Source: Pseudomonas sp. URMO17WK12:I11 (lineage in GTDB: Bacteria; Pseudomonadota; Gammaproteobacteria; Pseudomonadales; Pseudomonadaceae). Taken from it: a DNA stretch of 64,000 nucleotides. The notes beneath the pieces are model-generated. The model saw nothing but the letters and a program-made list of their open reading frames with translations. It was not told the origin of the DNA and made no database searches. The stretch covers positions 434,001 through 498,000 of the forward strand of contig NZ_VEDF01000004.1 in the NCBI RefSeq assembly GCF_007677725.1, given 5' to 3'. The position numbers and the translations under genes are program-made. Shown one piece after another: positions 8,804 to 17,300 of this stretch (positions are counted from its first letter, which is position 1; every line of letters starts with the position of its first letter).

Positions 8804-10141
8804 ATGAGCTCACGTAACCCTGTCCTATGGCCTGAAGGCCTGTTCGTCAAACCGCAGCATTTCCAACAAGCGGCTCGAGCCAGCGAAGCGGCCCTGCACC
8901 AGCGCCTCGGCAGCCTCAATGCAGCGTTCTACGGGTTCAGCGAACTGCAGTTGAACGACGAATACCTGAGCCTCGGCAAAATCGCGATAACCCGTGCGCG
9001 CGGCATCATGCCGGACGGCACGGTGTTCGATATCCCGGCAGACCTGCCACCACCGCCACCCCTGGAGATCGAAGACGACGGCGCCAACGACAGCGAGATC
9101 TACCTGTGCCTACCGCTGCGTACCGAAGGCGGTCGCGAAGTGAGTTGGCCCGACGATGCTGCCAACTTCCGTTACAGCGCCCAGGCCCATGAAATCAAGG
9201 ATACCCACAGCGCTGACGGTGACCTGGTCCAGGTCGACCTGGCAGTGCCCAACCTGCAGCTCAAACGCAAGGCCGACGACAGCAGCGCCTACACCCGCCT
9301 GGCCTTGGCTCGAATTCTGGAGCGGCGCCCCGATGGCAGCCTGCAACTGGATGAACGTTTCTATCCCACCAGCGTTTCAGTGCGCGCCATACCTGCGCTG
9401 CAACGCTTCTTGGAGGAGATCACCCACACCCTGCGCGAACGCGCACGCAACCTCGCTGCCCGCATCGGCGCGTCCGGCCAATCGGGTATCGCCGACGTCC
9501 GCGATTTCAACCTGCTGCAGGCCATGAACCGGTGGTGGCCGTGTTTCCAGCACCTGGCATGTCAGGGCCAGACCCACCCGGAGCAGCTCTATCTGCACAT
9601 GAGCCAAGCCTGCGGCGAGTTCGTCACTTTTACCGACGAGAGCCGGCTGCCACAGCACTGCCCCGCCTATCAGCACAACGCATTACGCGCATCGTTCAAG
9701 CCGTTGCAAGACACCTTGCGCCGCGCGCTGAGCACCGTGCTGCAGCCCCGAGCCGTATCGTTGCCCTTGCAGACGCTGGATTACGGTGTGATGACGGCCA
9801 CGCTGGAAGACCGTCGCTTGATCGATCATGCCGATTTCATCTTGGCAGTAAGCGCCGATCTACCGGCGCAGACCTTGCGCCAGATGTTCGTGCAGAAAGC
9901 CAAAGTCGTCTCGCTGGAGTCGTTGGCCGAGGCGGTACCGCTGCAACTGCCTGGCATTCCTCTGACGGCGCTGCCAGTGGCCCCACGCGACCTGCCTTTC
10001 CACGCAGGCTTCATCTACTTCGAGCTGGACCGGCGTGATTCGGCGTGGGCACCGATGAAGCACTCAAACGGCTTCGGTCTGCACATTGCCGGCGAATTCC
10101 CGGGGCTTGAGCTGCAGTTCTGGGCGATAAGGAGTGAATGA
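8804..10141 (+). CDS. tssK: Type VI secretion baseplate protein TssK (VasE/ImpJ)
   Basis: A 445-residue TssK with the family's opening motif P-V-L-W-P-E-G-L-F-V-K-P-Q-H-F-Q at residues 5-20 and the C-terminal receptor-binding-like domain. TssK is a trimer that links the cytoplasmic baseplate to the TssL-TssM membrane complex. The ATG at 8804 is preceded by GGAG. Its stop lies at or just before the start of tssL. Length is typical and no break was seen. Confidence 0.95.
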   Translation: MSSRNPVLWPEGLFVKPQHFQQAARASEAALHQRLGSLNAAFYGFSELQLNDEYLSLGKIAITRARGIMPDGTVFDIPADLPPPPPLEIEDDGANDSEIYLCLPLRTEGGREVSWPDDAANFRYSAQAHEIKDTHSADGDLVQVDLAVPNLQLKRKADDSSAYTRLALARILERRPDGSLQLDERFYPTSVSVRAIPALQRFLEEITHTLRERARNLAARIGASGQSGIADVRDFNLLQAMNRWWPCFQHLACQGQTHPEQLYLHMSQACGEFVTFTDESRLPQHCPAYQHNALRASFKPLQDTLRRALSTVLQPRAVSLPLQTLDYGVMTATLEDRRLIDHADFILAVSADLPAQTLRQMFVQKAKVVSLESLAEAVPLQLPGIPLTALPVAPRDLPFHAGFIYFELDRRDSAWAPMKHSNGFGLHIAGEFPGLELQFWAIRSE

Positions 10142-10142
10142 A

Positions 10143-11012
10143 TTGGACAGGATCGGCACTGCTGGCGGCAATGACGACCGGCACACCAAACATCAATTGC
10201 GGCGTCTTATCGAGCACGTGTCAGCCGACGAGTCAGCCGCCTCAAGTTGGCATCACGGCAACGGCCAGGCACATGACGCGGATACGCCGCCCTCGGGATA
10301 TCCCGCCGACCCTGATTTCCAGCTTCGCGGCGGCTATGCCAATCGCATGCTGGACGCCGCCGTCCCGCTGTTGGGTCTGGTCATCCGCCTGCGGACCCTG
10401 GACAGGTTGCCCAACATCAAGGAAGTGCACCAGCAAGTGCGCACTCAAGTCGAAAACATCCGCGAAGAGATGCACCAGCACGGCTACGAGGTCACCCAAG
10501 TATTGGCGTACACGTACGGCCTGTGCCTGCTTATCGATGAAGCGGTGATGGAGCGGCCCTGGGGCAAAGCCAGCTGCTGGAGCCAGGAACCCCTGCTCAG
10601 CATCTTCCACGACGAAACCTGGGGTGGCGAGAAATTCTTCACCGTGCTCTCCCGCCTGATGCTTGAACCCGCCCGCTACCAGGACGTACTGGAATTCATG
10701 TACTTCGCGCTGTGCCTAGGCCTCAAGGGCAAATACGCCATCGCCCCGAAGGGCGAAGAATCCTTGAACGCCTTGATCCACCAGCTCCACGAGATCATCC
10801 GCGAGCTTCGCGGACCGGCGCCAGAGCATGTCTGCGACCCCTACACAAACGTGGCCCCACGCAACTTCCGCATGAACCGGCAATGGCCGTGGTGGAGCCC
10901 GTTGGTGATCTCCGCCTTTGCCATGGCGGTAGCCTACGGCATCTACAGCTACCGCCTGCACCTGATCACCACCGAAGTGTTGGCGTCGCTCAACGGCATT
11001 CTGCAGCAGTAG
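10143..11012 (+). CDS. tssL: Type VI secretion inner-membrane protein TssL (DotU/ImpK)
   Basis: About 289 residues. The N-terminal 60 residues are polar and variable. The DotU domain follows, with Y-A-N-R-M-L-D-A-A-V-P-L-L-G, the Y-G-L-C-L-L-I-D-E-A-V-M motif and a conserved S-I-F-H-D-E-T-W-G-G-E-K-F-F block. A single C-terminal transmembrane helix sits behind a D-P-Y-T-N-V-A-P-R segment. There is no OmpA-like peptidoglycan domain. AAGGAG directly abuts a GTG at 10134 but lies 8 nt before an in-frame TTG at 10143, so I prefer the TTG. tssM, usually next, is absent from this side. The tail of this gene is repeated downstream at 12.9-13.1 kb. Confidence 0.9.
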   Translation: MDRIGTAGGNDDRHTKHQLRRLIEHVSADESAASSWHHGNGQAHDADTPPSGYPADPDFQLRGGYANRMLDAAVPLLGLVIRLRTLDRLPNIKEVHQQVRTQVENIREEMHQHGYEVTQVLAYTYGLCLLIDEAVMERPWGKASCWSQEPLLSIFHDETWGGEKFFTVLSRLMLEPARYQDVLEFMYFALCLGLKGKYAIAPKGEESLNALIHQLHEIIRELRGPAPEHVCDPYTNVAPRNFRMNRQWPWWSPLVISAFAMAVAYGIYSYRLHLITTEVLASLNGILQQ

Positions 11013-11143
11013 CCCGCCGCAATCCGGCGTAACGGAATTCAACGAATTGACGAGGCATTCGCTTTGTTGACAAGCCCATCGTTCCCGATGGCCACGCCAC
11101 CTCGTGCGCGTGCTTTATCCACATGGACGCAGGAGAAACTGCC

Positions 11144-11674
11144 ATGCCAACACCCGCTTACATATCCATCGAAGGCAAGACCCAAGGCAACATCACCGCA
11201 GGCGCCTTCACTGGCGACTCGGTCGGCAATATCTACGTTCAAGGCCATGAGGATCAGATTCTGGTTCAAGAGGTCGATCACCGCATCACCGTTCCAACAG
11301 ACCCGCAAAGTGGTCAGCCAGCAGGACAGCGTGTGCACGGGCCTCTGGTGTTCACCTGCTCGCTCAACAAAGCCGTACCTCTACTTTATACCGCACTGTC
11401 CAGCGGCGAAATGCTGCCTACAGTGGAACTCAGCTGGTATCGGACATCTGTCGAGGGTATGCAGGAGCGGTTCTTCACCACCAAACTGACTGACGCGGTA
11501 ATCGTCAATATCGATCTTAAAATGCCGCACGTCCAGGACAAGGGCAACAGCGACTTCACCCAATTCTTCAAAGTGTCGATGGCCTACCGGGCTATTGAAT
11601 GGGAGCACATCACTGCAAGCACAGCAGGCTCTGATGACTGGCGTAAACCTCTAGAAGCGGCAGCGGCTGTCTGA
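11144..11674 (+). CDS. hcp: Type VI secretion tube protein Hcp (TssD)
   Basis: A 176-residue Hcp family protein starting MPTPAYISIEGKTQG at 11144, with AGGAG 7 nt upstream; an in-frame ATG seven codons earlier lacks this spacing. Family marks include A-Y-I-S-I-E-G at the start, the H-G-P-L-V-F-T segment near residue 65 and the T-D-A-V-I-V-N-I strand. Hcp hexamers stack into the tube expelled by the sheath, and they also chaperone small effectors. The 131-bp gap after tssL suggests it may have its own promoter, as hcp is often expressed more than the structural genes. The variable effector-type cargo region starts directly behind it. Confidence 0.93.
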   Translation: MPTPAYISIEGKTQGNITAGAFTGDSVGNIYVQGHEDQILVQEVDHRITVPTDPQSGQPAGQRVHGPLVFTCSLNKAVPLLYTALSSGEMLPTVELSWYRTSVEGMQERFFTTKLTDAVIVNIDLKMPHVQDKGNSDFTQFFKVSMAYRAIEWEHITASTAGSDDWRKPLEAAAAV

Positions 11675-11913
11675 TTTAACCATGCGGTTCCGGGCAGGGC
11701 TTCCTGCTCGGACTTCAACGTTCAGATCAGTGAAACGGGACCTCAATGCCCCTTCGACACCATAACCGGAACACCATCGAAACGACAAATGGATGTATGG
11801 CAAGGAGCTCTTCGACAGTCAGGAATTTCTGCGTCTCAAGCGAGAAAGCTGCGAAATCAATCCAATCTATTCCTAAGCAGCTTGACCTGCTGCTGCCCTT
11901 AATGAGGAAGATT

Positions 11914-12503
11914 ATGTACAACGAAATAATATTCAGTGACGCCTCTGCACTAGACAACTGTGCATATGTTGGCCCGGAGGCTTGGCTCCCCGCTGACATT
12001 CAATGGCCAGTTGACTCGCACGGGCAGCCCCTAAGTCATTTAATAGCGATTCCCGCAACCTGGCTATCGAAAAAAACACATTGCGCGATTATTGGATTTC
12101 CATTTTTATCCCCTATACCAAAAACTTATCCACACACTACAGCTACTTGAGCAACAGAAACACTCAAAACCCAGCCAAAGTTATGGGATATACAAAGTCC
12201 AAACTTGCCCTTGATGAAGCACGACAAATCACCGCTAGCGGAAGCGCCAGCATCTCCATAAACCCCGAAATCGATGACGATGAAAATCTGGCATCTAAAG
12301 TAGATGGCGTAGACGCATGGCTCCAACACGAAATAGCCATTACAAATTCCCGCAGACGAATATCTATCTACGGGGCCGACCTAGATATTTGCCTTGCGAA
12401 CGAAAAAGGAATTCTATCCGACGGGATGGGATATCTTTTTCTACGCACAGACTTTGAGATTGGAAACAACGGGGAAATAGGAAATTTCTTCCTTCAGCTA
12501 TGA
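11914..12503 (+). pseudogene. DUF1963 (YwqG-like) gene split by a frameshift at an A7 tract
   Basis: Two overlapping frames together resemble one DUF1963/YwqG-like protein. The first (ATG at 11914, GAGGAAG ribosome site) gives the P-E-A-W-L-P-A-D-I-Q-W-P-V-D-S-H-G-Q-P-L-S segment typical of the family's start. The second, open from about 12080 to 12503, gives W-I-S-I-F-I-P-Y and then the closing G-Y-L-F-L-R-T-D-F motif. The switch falls at or just after seven A's at 12070-12076. One more A would join the frames as ...W-L-S-K-K-N-T-L-R-D-Y-W-I-S-I. The region is much richer in A and T than the T6SS genes. DUF1963 proteins occur among T6SS and polymorphic-toxin immunity genes, so an immunity role is an inference. 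Real mutation, sequencing error and slippage-controlled expression all remain possible. Confidence 0.6.
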
Positions 12504-12528
12504 CAACTTACAGATATGCATAGACGAC

Positions 12529-12891
12529 ATGAAAAATATCATTAGACACGGAGACAAAACGAACCATGGCGGCACTGTCATTGAGTCCATTCCACACACA
12601 AACCTCAATGGAAAACCTACTGCTGGCAAAGGCAACATGGTTTTCTGCCCTCTATGTAAGGGCGAGTTCCCCATCATCGAGGGCAGTGACACCTACCGAG
12701 TAAACGGAGTGCCGGTCGCGCTCGACGGCATGAAAACCGCTTGCGGGGCAAACTTGATCGCCAGCGCATCATACGGCAGCGTCCATAGCTTAGCCAACTC
12801 GATAAGTGGAGTAGGCGAACAACAGAGATCCCAGCAGTATGTCTGTTGCCGCCGCTCCCGGCCTACGTCCAAGGCCCGACCTTTCCCTTGA
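12529..12891 (+). CDS. PAAR-domain T6SS spike-tip protein
   Basis: A 120-residue protein whose first 85 residues are a PAAR domain: M-K-N-I-I-R-H-G-D-K-T at the start, H-G-G-T-V, the zinc-site region F-C-P-L-C-K-G, and the closing D-G-M-K-T-A-C-G-A-N-L-I-A-S. PAAR proteins sharpen the VgrG tip and carry or recruit effectors. The last 25 residues (rich in Arg, Ser and Cys) do not look like a natural extension. They run in a different frame from a better-looking continuation that starts at 12815, so the true C-terminus was probably altered by a frameshift. No vgrG is in the window. Confidence 0.85.
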   Translation: MKNIIRHGDKTNHGGTVIESIPHTNLNGKPTAGKGNMVFCPLCKGEFPIIEGSDTYRVNGVPVALDGMKTACGANLIASASYGSVHSLANSISGVGEQQRSQQYVCCRRSRPTSKARPFP

Positions 12892-13105
12892 ACTCTGTGA
12901 CCCCAAGGATCCCTCACAACGCTTGACCGACCCGTTCACCAACGTGGCGCCTCGGCACTATCGCATGAACCGCCAACTGCCCTGGTGGACCCTTTGGGCG
13001 GTCATGGGTGTGTTCTGTACCGGCGTCTATATGTACTTTGCCAGCAAACTAAACGGCATCACCGAACAAGGATTGGCTTCGCTGCAAGTTTTGCTGCAGC
13101 CATAA
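12815..13105 (+). pseudogene. Out-of-frame extension carrying a copy of the TssL membrane tail
   Basis: This frame is open from 12815, with a possible ATG at 12839 but no good ribosome site, and overlaps the end of the PAAR gene. Its first part (P-D-L-S-L-E-L-C-D-P-K-D) resembles the linker after PAAR domains in effector proteins. From D-P-F-T-N-V-A-P-R-H-Y-R-M-N-R-Q to the end it closely matches the last 60 residues of TssL encoded at about 10840-11012, including the transmembrane helix and the ending A-S-L-x-x-L-L-Q. It therefore looks like recombination of a tssL 3' end into a PAAR locus. It could be translated as an 88-residue one-helix membrane protein, but that is unproven. Confidence 0.55.
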
Positions 13106-13140
13106 CTCGGCCTGGCCGAATTGATTTGACTCAACAGTCA

Positions 13141-13158
13141 CTGCGCCGACAGGCGCAG
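13141..13158. terminator. GC-rich hairpin after the PAAR/TssL-tail region (weak terminator candidate)
   Basis: A perfect 7-bp stem (CTGCGCC, loop GACA, GGCGCAG) lies 36 nt after the TssL-tail stop. No run of T follows, so intrinsic termination is doubtful. It may mark the end of the hcp-linked transcript. Confidence 0.25.
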
Positions 13159-13326
13159 CAAGTTCGGCTACACCCATAAAAACGATAAGTGCTGTATTTA
13201 GCGAAACTTCCTACACGATTCTAGGAAGCTAGTGCGGCGACCTGGAAGGGATTCCTCGTTACGGTCTTGAGTGCACTTACGCCGCGCGTTTTTACAACGC
13301 GCTCGGCTCCATGAACCTGGAAAGTA

Positions 13327-13467
13327 ATGAAACAGTACGGCGACCAGTTAATACATCAAGAGGATGCTGATATGTATGGTGACTACATGACTGGAAAACA
13401 CAAAGGTCCCACCGGAAAAAAGATGAACCTTAAAGGAATGCGCTGCAAGGACAAGAAGGGCAAATAA
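13327..13467 (+). CDS. Small basic hypothetical protein (46 residues, or 31 from the inner start)
   Basis: A short frame with two in-frame ATGs, 13327 and 13372. The second has AGAGG about 8 nt upstream and gives a 31-residue, very lysine-rich peptide (M-Y-G-D-Y-M-T-G-K-H-K-G-P-T-G-K-K). It ends at a TAA one base before the ATG of the next gene, so the two are almost certainly cotranslated. I do not recognise it. It could be a small partner of the repeat protein behind it, or the last exposed tail of a decayed toxin gene. Base composition is low in GC, unlike the flanking core genes, which fits acquired DNA. Confidence 0.4.
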   Translation: MKQYGDQLIHQEDADMYGDYMTGKHKGPTGKKMNLKGMRCKDKKGK

Positions 13468-13869
13468 ATGATCCATACCGCCGAAGAATTCAAGAACCTG
13501 TCTGATAATGACGAAGATGTCACATTTGCGCATCAAACCGCTTCAACTGAGGTGTGGACTGAAGTGCTTAGAAAAGACCCTCAACTCGAAAGATGCGTAG
13601 CTGCAAACAAAAATATTCCCGACAACATAGTAGATCACCTATCACGAAGCCTAGACATAGATGTTCGCTGGAAAATAGCAACTAAGCGAAAGCTCAGCAG
13701 ACTAGTATTCGAGCGACTCGCAGGTGACACGGACCCTACGATAAGGCACCGAATAGCATGCAACCCCAAAGTTCCAAGTGATATTCTGCACATGCTATCC
13801 ACAGACCCAAATCCCATGGTGGCTTCAGCAGCCACTCGCAAGATTCACACTTTGACGAAGCCCGATTAG
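13468..13869 (+). CDS. Hypothetical helical-repeat protein (leucine-rich-variant/HEAT-like)
   Basis: A 133-residue acidic protein with no signal peptide or membrane segment. From about residue 40 it has three to four degenerate repeats of roughly 22-24 residues of the type (R/K)-x-x-I-A-x-N-x-x-(I/V)-P-x-x-(I/L)-L-x-x-L, for example C-N-P-K-V-P-S-D-I-L-H-M-L-S-T-D-P-N-P. This is the pattern of leucine-rich-variant repeats, which stack as alpha solenoids for protein binding. It begins directly after the stop of the 46-residue ORF. Its place between a T6SS cargo region and an IS remnant makes an immunity or chaperone role plausible, but nothing in the sequence proves it. Confidence 0.6.
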   Translation: MIHTAEEFKNLSDNDEDVTFAHQTASTEVWTEVLRKDPQLERCVAANKNIPDNIVDHLSRSLDIDVRWKIATKRKLSRLVFERLAGDTDPTIRHRIACNPKVPSDILHMLSTDPNPMVASAATRKIHTLTKPD

Positions 13870-13874
13870 CATTT

Positions 13875-14048
13875 TCATGAGGACTTGCGCCCAGAGCGAC
13901 GGTCGCGCAACAGCTTGATCTGTTCTTTCAGGTCGACGATGAGGATTTGGTAAGCCTGGTCCGATTCCTCCAGGCGATTAAGCGCCTCAAGCAGCAGCTG
14001 CTTGGGCTAGACAGGATCATCCGCAAGGCCATCGGATAGAGAGATCAT
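13875..14048 (-). pseudogene. tnpC: Truncated IS66 transposase N-terminus with a nonsense codon
   Basis: From the ATG at 14048 the frame gives M-I-S-L-S-D-G-L-A-D-D-P-V, then a TAG at codon 14, then a coiled-coil-like segment that ends K-E-Q-I-K-L-L-R-D-R-R-S-G-R-K-S-S and a TGA at 13875. This matches the N-terminal leucine-zipper region of IS66 TnpC proteins (usually about 500 residues, with L-L-x-R-R-F-G-R-x-S-E at this point). Only 57 codons remain, so it is non-functional. Confidence 0.5.
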
Positions 14049-14186
14049 GCCCCGGGTCATACCGGGTCACGCCACGTAGCGCGGCGTCAGAACTTGATGA
14101 GGGCGATTTCGCTACAGATCAAATCCGTCGAGCAGGCAGTTGAGTTCCTCGAGGGTCAGAATGATCGGCTCGTCGGTAGCGTCCGG
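13875..14186 (-). mobile_element. Remnant of an IS66-family insertion sequence
   Basis: On the minus strand two fragments lie in the order expected for IS66 elements. First, at 14186-14112, is the tail of a TnpB-like protein ending T-L-E-E-L-N-C-L-L-D-G-F-D-L and a stop. Then, 63 nt later, comes the start of a TnpC-like transposase. Neither is intact and no terminal inverted repeats were recognised. The remainder of the element is missing, so it cannot move. It marks past insertion or deletion activity between the T6SS cargo genes and the large VPA1262-like gene. Confidence 0.5.
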
Positions 14187-14345
14187 CAAGATTCCTGCCC
14201 ATAAAACGCTCCTTTTTCCTCCCAACATTGCCCTCCGTCAACTGCTGCCCTTCCAGCCTGATATCAAATTGACATAACCCGGCGCACCTACCCCACAGGC
14301 AATGGGCTCCGGGCCTGTCCCCGACTTCTCGCAAAAGGACGCCCT
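14187..14345. other. Gap before the VPA1262-like gene
   Basis: About 160 bp with no supportable gene. It probably contains the promoter of the large gene that starts at 14346, but I cannot point to clear -35/-10 boxes. The IS66 tnpB frame may extend some way into it. Confidence 0.3.
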
Positions 14346-17300
14346 ATGACCACCCTATTCCATCTCCTGGCTTCAGACTACAGATTGCACGACCTCTTCG
14401 GGCAGGATCAGCAAGCGACCACCACGCAACTCTGGATTCTCGAGATCGATCGCGCAGGCGCTACGGAGCTACGCTTTCTCTATGCTCGTTCGCTGGCAGG
14501 CTGTCATCAATCGCATAAATGGAGCGGCAGCTGCAGCGCTAAAACGGTCCTTTACGACGGTTGCTGGGCGAGGACCCATACCCTCACGTTGCACACTTCG
14601 ACGCAGCGCCTGAAGATCTTCCTGGATTACTTGTTTGCCAACACCACCCTGCATGGCGCCAGTCGAATGGCCGATATCCACCTTGATGACAAAGTGGAGA
14701 AAAAGCTCGGCAGCCTCCTGTTCGGGGAGAAACCGGTAGCACGACCGGTCATGCACCTGCCGACGCGGGACTTGTTCCAATTCCGCACGCGCCGCTTGAG
14801 CCCTACTGCCCATGCCAGCGTCGATAGCGCAGCCATCTCCTGCGACGGCAAAGCAGAGACGTTTGCCATGCTGGAGGGGCTGGATAGGACGCTAGCGAAA
14901 GCCGCATGTGAGCGTCTGAACGCAGACACAGGAATGGACTTCACGGCGTTGGATGCCTGGCGGATCGGGGATTTCGAGTTCATCTGCAGCCCTAACCAGA
15001 GTCGCGCCGAAAAAAGCAGGTACGACATCACCTTGAAAGGCGATGACGCCTCTCTGGTTCTGTACGAGGCATTCACACGCGACCCCACGGATTTATTGGT
15101 CGTGATCAATGCTTATAGCGACGACAGCGTATTGGCCACTCACACCGCAAGACTGGGCAAGGATGAAGGCTACCCCCGCACGCATCGCTTCAATCTCGAA
15201 GCCCTGGAGAAGCAGATTTGCACATCGTTCACCCTGGAAATCTACGCGCTCAGTGCTTCGGGCGACGTGTCCTTCCTGGTGCTGCAGACCGGCAGTTACT
15301 TCGTGCGCAGCATGAATCTCAATATGCAGGTGGTCGAGCCTGTCCGAGCCAATGGACGATTCGACTGGTTGAGCAAGCAGGTGCCGGCAAAGGAGCAAGC
15401 GCAACTCCAAGCCACGGCGCGAGTAGGCCGAGCACTGCGCGACTCACGCTCCCAGCTTGGAGGGCATGCTGACGATCCATGGGTAGCGCTCAACAGATCC
15501 ATTGAAACCACCATGAAGCAGTTGTGCCCAGCGCCGTCCACCGGCCGTTTCTTCCTCACCCTGAGCGACAGTGGCGGTACTAGTCGGATTGAGCTTTCGC
15601 AGTGGTTGCGTCAGATCTTCGAGAAGCACCACGATGCGCAAATCGCCTGGTTCGATCCCTTCATGGAAGATGTCGGCATCGAACTGCTGCACCGAATGGG
15701 CACAGCCACGGGCGACTACCTGATCATTACCACTGAAAAAGAGCCGAATGCCCCTGGCAACGCCGGCGCGCAAAAGCCCGGCCGAATCGGCAAGCTTCTC
15801 GACCAGTGCGCAGGCTGGGGCAATGGCTACTTCGGTAACGTACGGTTGAAGGTACTGGCAGTTCCAGAGAGCAAGATCCATGATCGAATGATCCTGATCC
15901 GCTCCGCCAACGGTCGACCATTGGCAGGCTATCAACTGTCCAATTCGATCCAGCGCGCCAACGACAACTATCCTCTGTTGGCTACGCCCATCCCTTTGGA
16001 TGTGATGCCGCAGGTGTTCGACTACTGCGACCAGATCCTGCAGAGCACGGTCCACGGTGACGGCAAGCATGCGCCGTCAGCGAAGCTGATCTTCGACTCG
16101 GCATCGTTCAGCGAATCAACAGACGAGCCAGAGGCGAACGCCCTGCACCAACGCTCCTGTTTCAGTGCCGCCCCCAGGTCCGGAGACGTGCTCGCCTGGT
16201 GGCTGGATGATGCAGAACTTGCAGGCTCGTCCGGCGCTGAACTGATGGCAAAGCTCGATGGAAAAGGCAGGTTGAGCGACGGCCGGCTCGAACCGAAACT
16301 GTTCGAGCAGATACCCGCCAAGTTTTGGTCGCAGGGCCTACCCCTCGAGGAATTCCACACGGCCTGGGACGCGCTTGGCTACGTCCTGGCGCACTGCTCG
16401 CAGGAGCCGCTGTACGTAGCTGACCCAACGCCTCTCGCGCAGCCCTTGCAGAGCGCCTTGCTCGCGCATCTTGAGCCAGCTCGGCGCGATGCGCTGCAGC
16501 CCAGGACGCGCAAGGCGCTGTTGGACCTTGAGCACTACCGCGCACAGCCACTCGCTTCACTGCTGCTGTCAGCCGCCAACCCCCATGACGCGTTCAGCTA
16601 TTCGCCGCCCGACACGGCGTGGAGTGACTACTACGCGCTCAAGCTGCTCTGGACTCATGCGCCTCAGGCACTCGTCGACTGGTTAAGTGAGGTCTGTGCC
16701 AGCCCCATCAAAGGCTTGCGCCCAACGCTGCTGGTCATCGAGGCGCTGAAGCTTGTTTGTCTCTCACTGAGTTTCGACAAGCATCACGAGCGAATCGAAG
16801 CCTTGCTGCGCAGTGAGTCGAGCATCATCAACTGGGTAGGCCTGGATGCGTTCAAGAACGCTATCAACGATGGCACTTGGGGCGTTGAAACGCTTGGCCT
16901 GATTGACCAGGTTCGGCCTGCCAGCGTTCAGCGAACGCTACTTTGTTGGCTGATCAACGAAGCGAACTATGTAGGGGCGGACATCAAGCCTGCATTGATC
17001 ACCAAGCTGGTGCAGTCTATCGACGGTCCGCTGACCGACCAGCAACTGGACGACCTTGTGCAACCGCTGCGAGGACGCCTGGGCAGGTTGCACCAGCTCA
17101 CACCGTGGATCCTCGAATCGTTGCTGGTGCCCCTGCTGGAGCAGCAAAGCATCAGTTGCACCCAGGTATGCAAGGTCTGGTTCAACGAGCTGGCGAGCCA
17201 GTGGCGCGAATCGCTCACCGAGAGTAAAAGCGTGTACTTCAAGCTTGCTGCAGATGGAGCCTTCACCGATGAGCTCGCCTTGCTAACGCGCTATCTGGAG

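Noticed and set aside
13233..13371. Possible end of a decayed Rhs or toxin gene before the small basic ORF
   Set aside because: A frame with A-R-F-Y-N-A-L-G was noticed, but it is short, lacks neighbouring Rhs repeats, and the resemblance is too weak.
14119..14334. A 71-codon minus-strand frame overlapping the IS66 remnant
   Set aside because: It is the wrong frame of the tnpB tail; the neighbouring frame gives the recognisable L-L-D-G-F-D-L ending.
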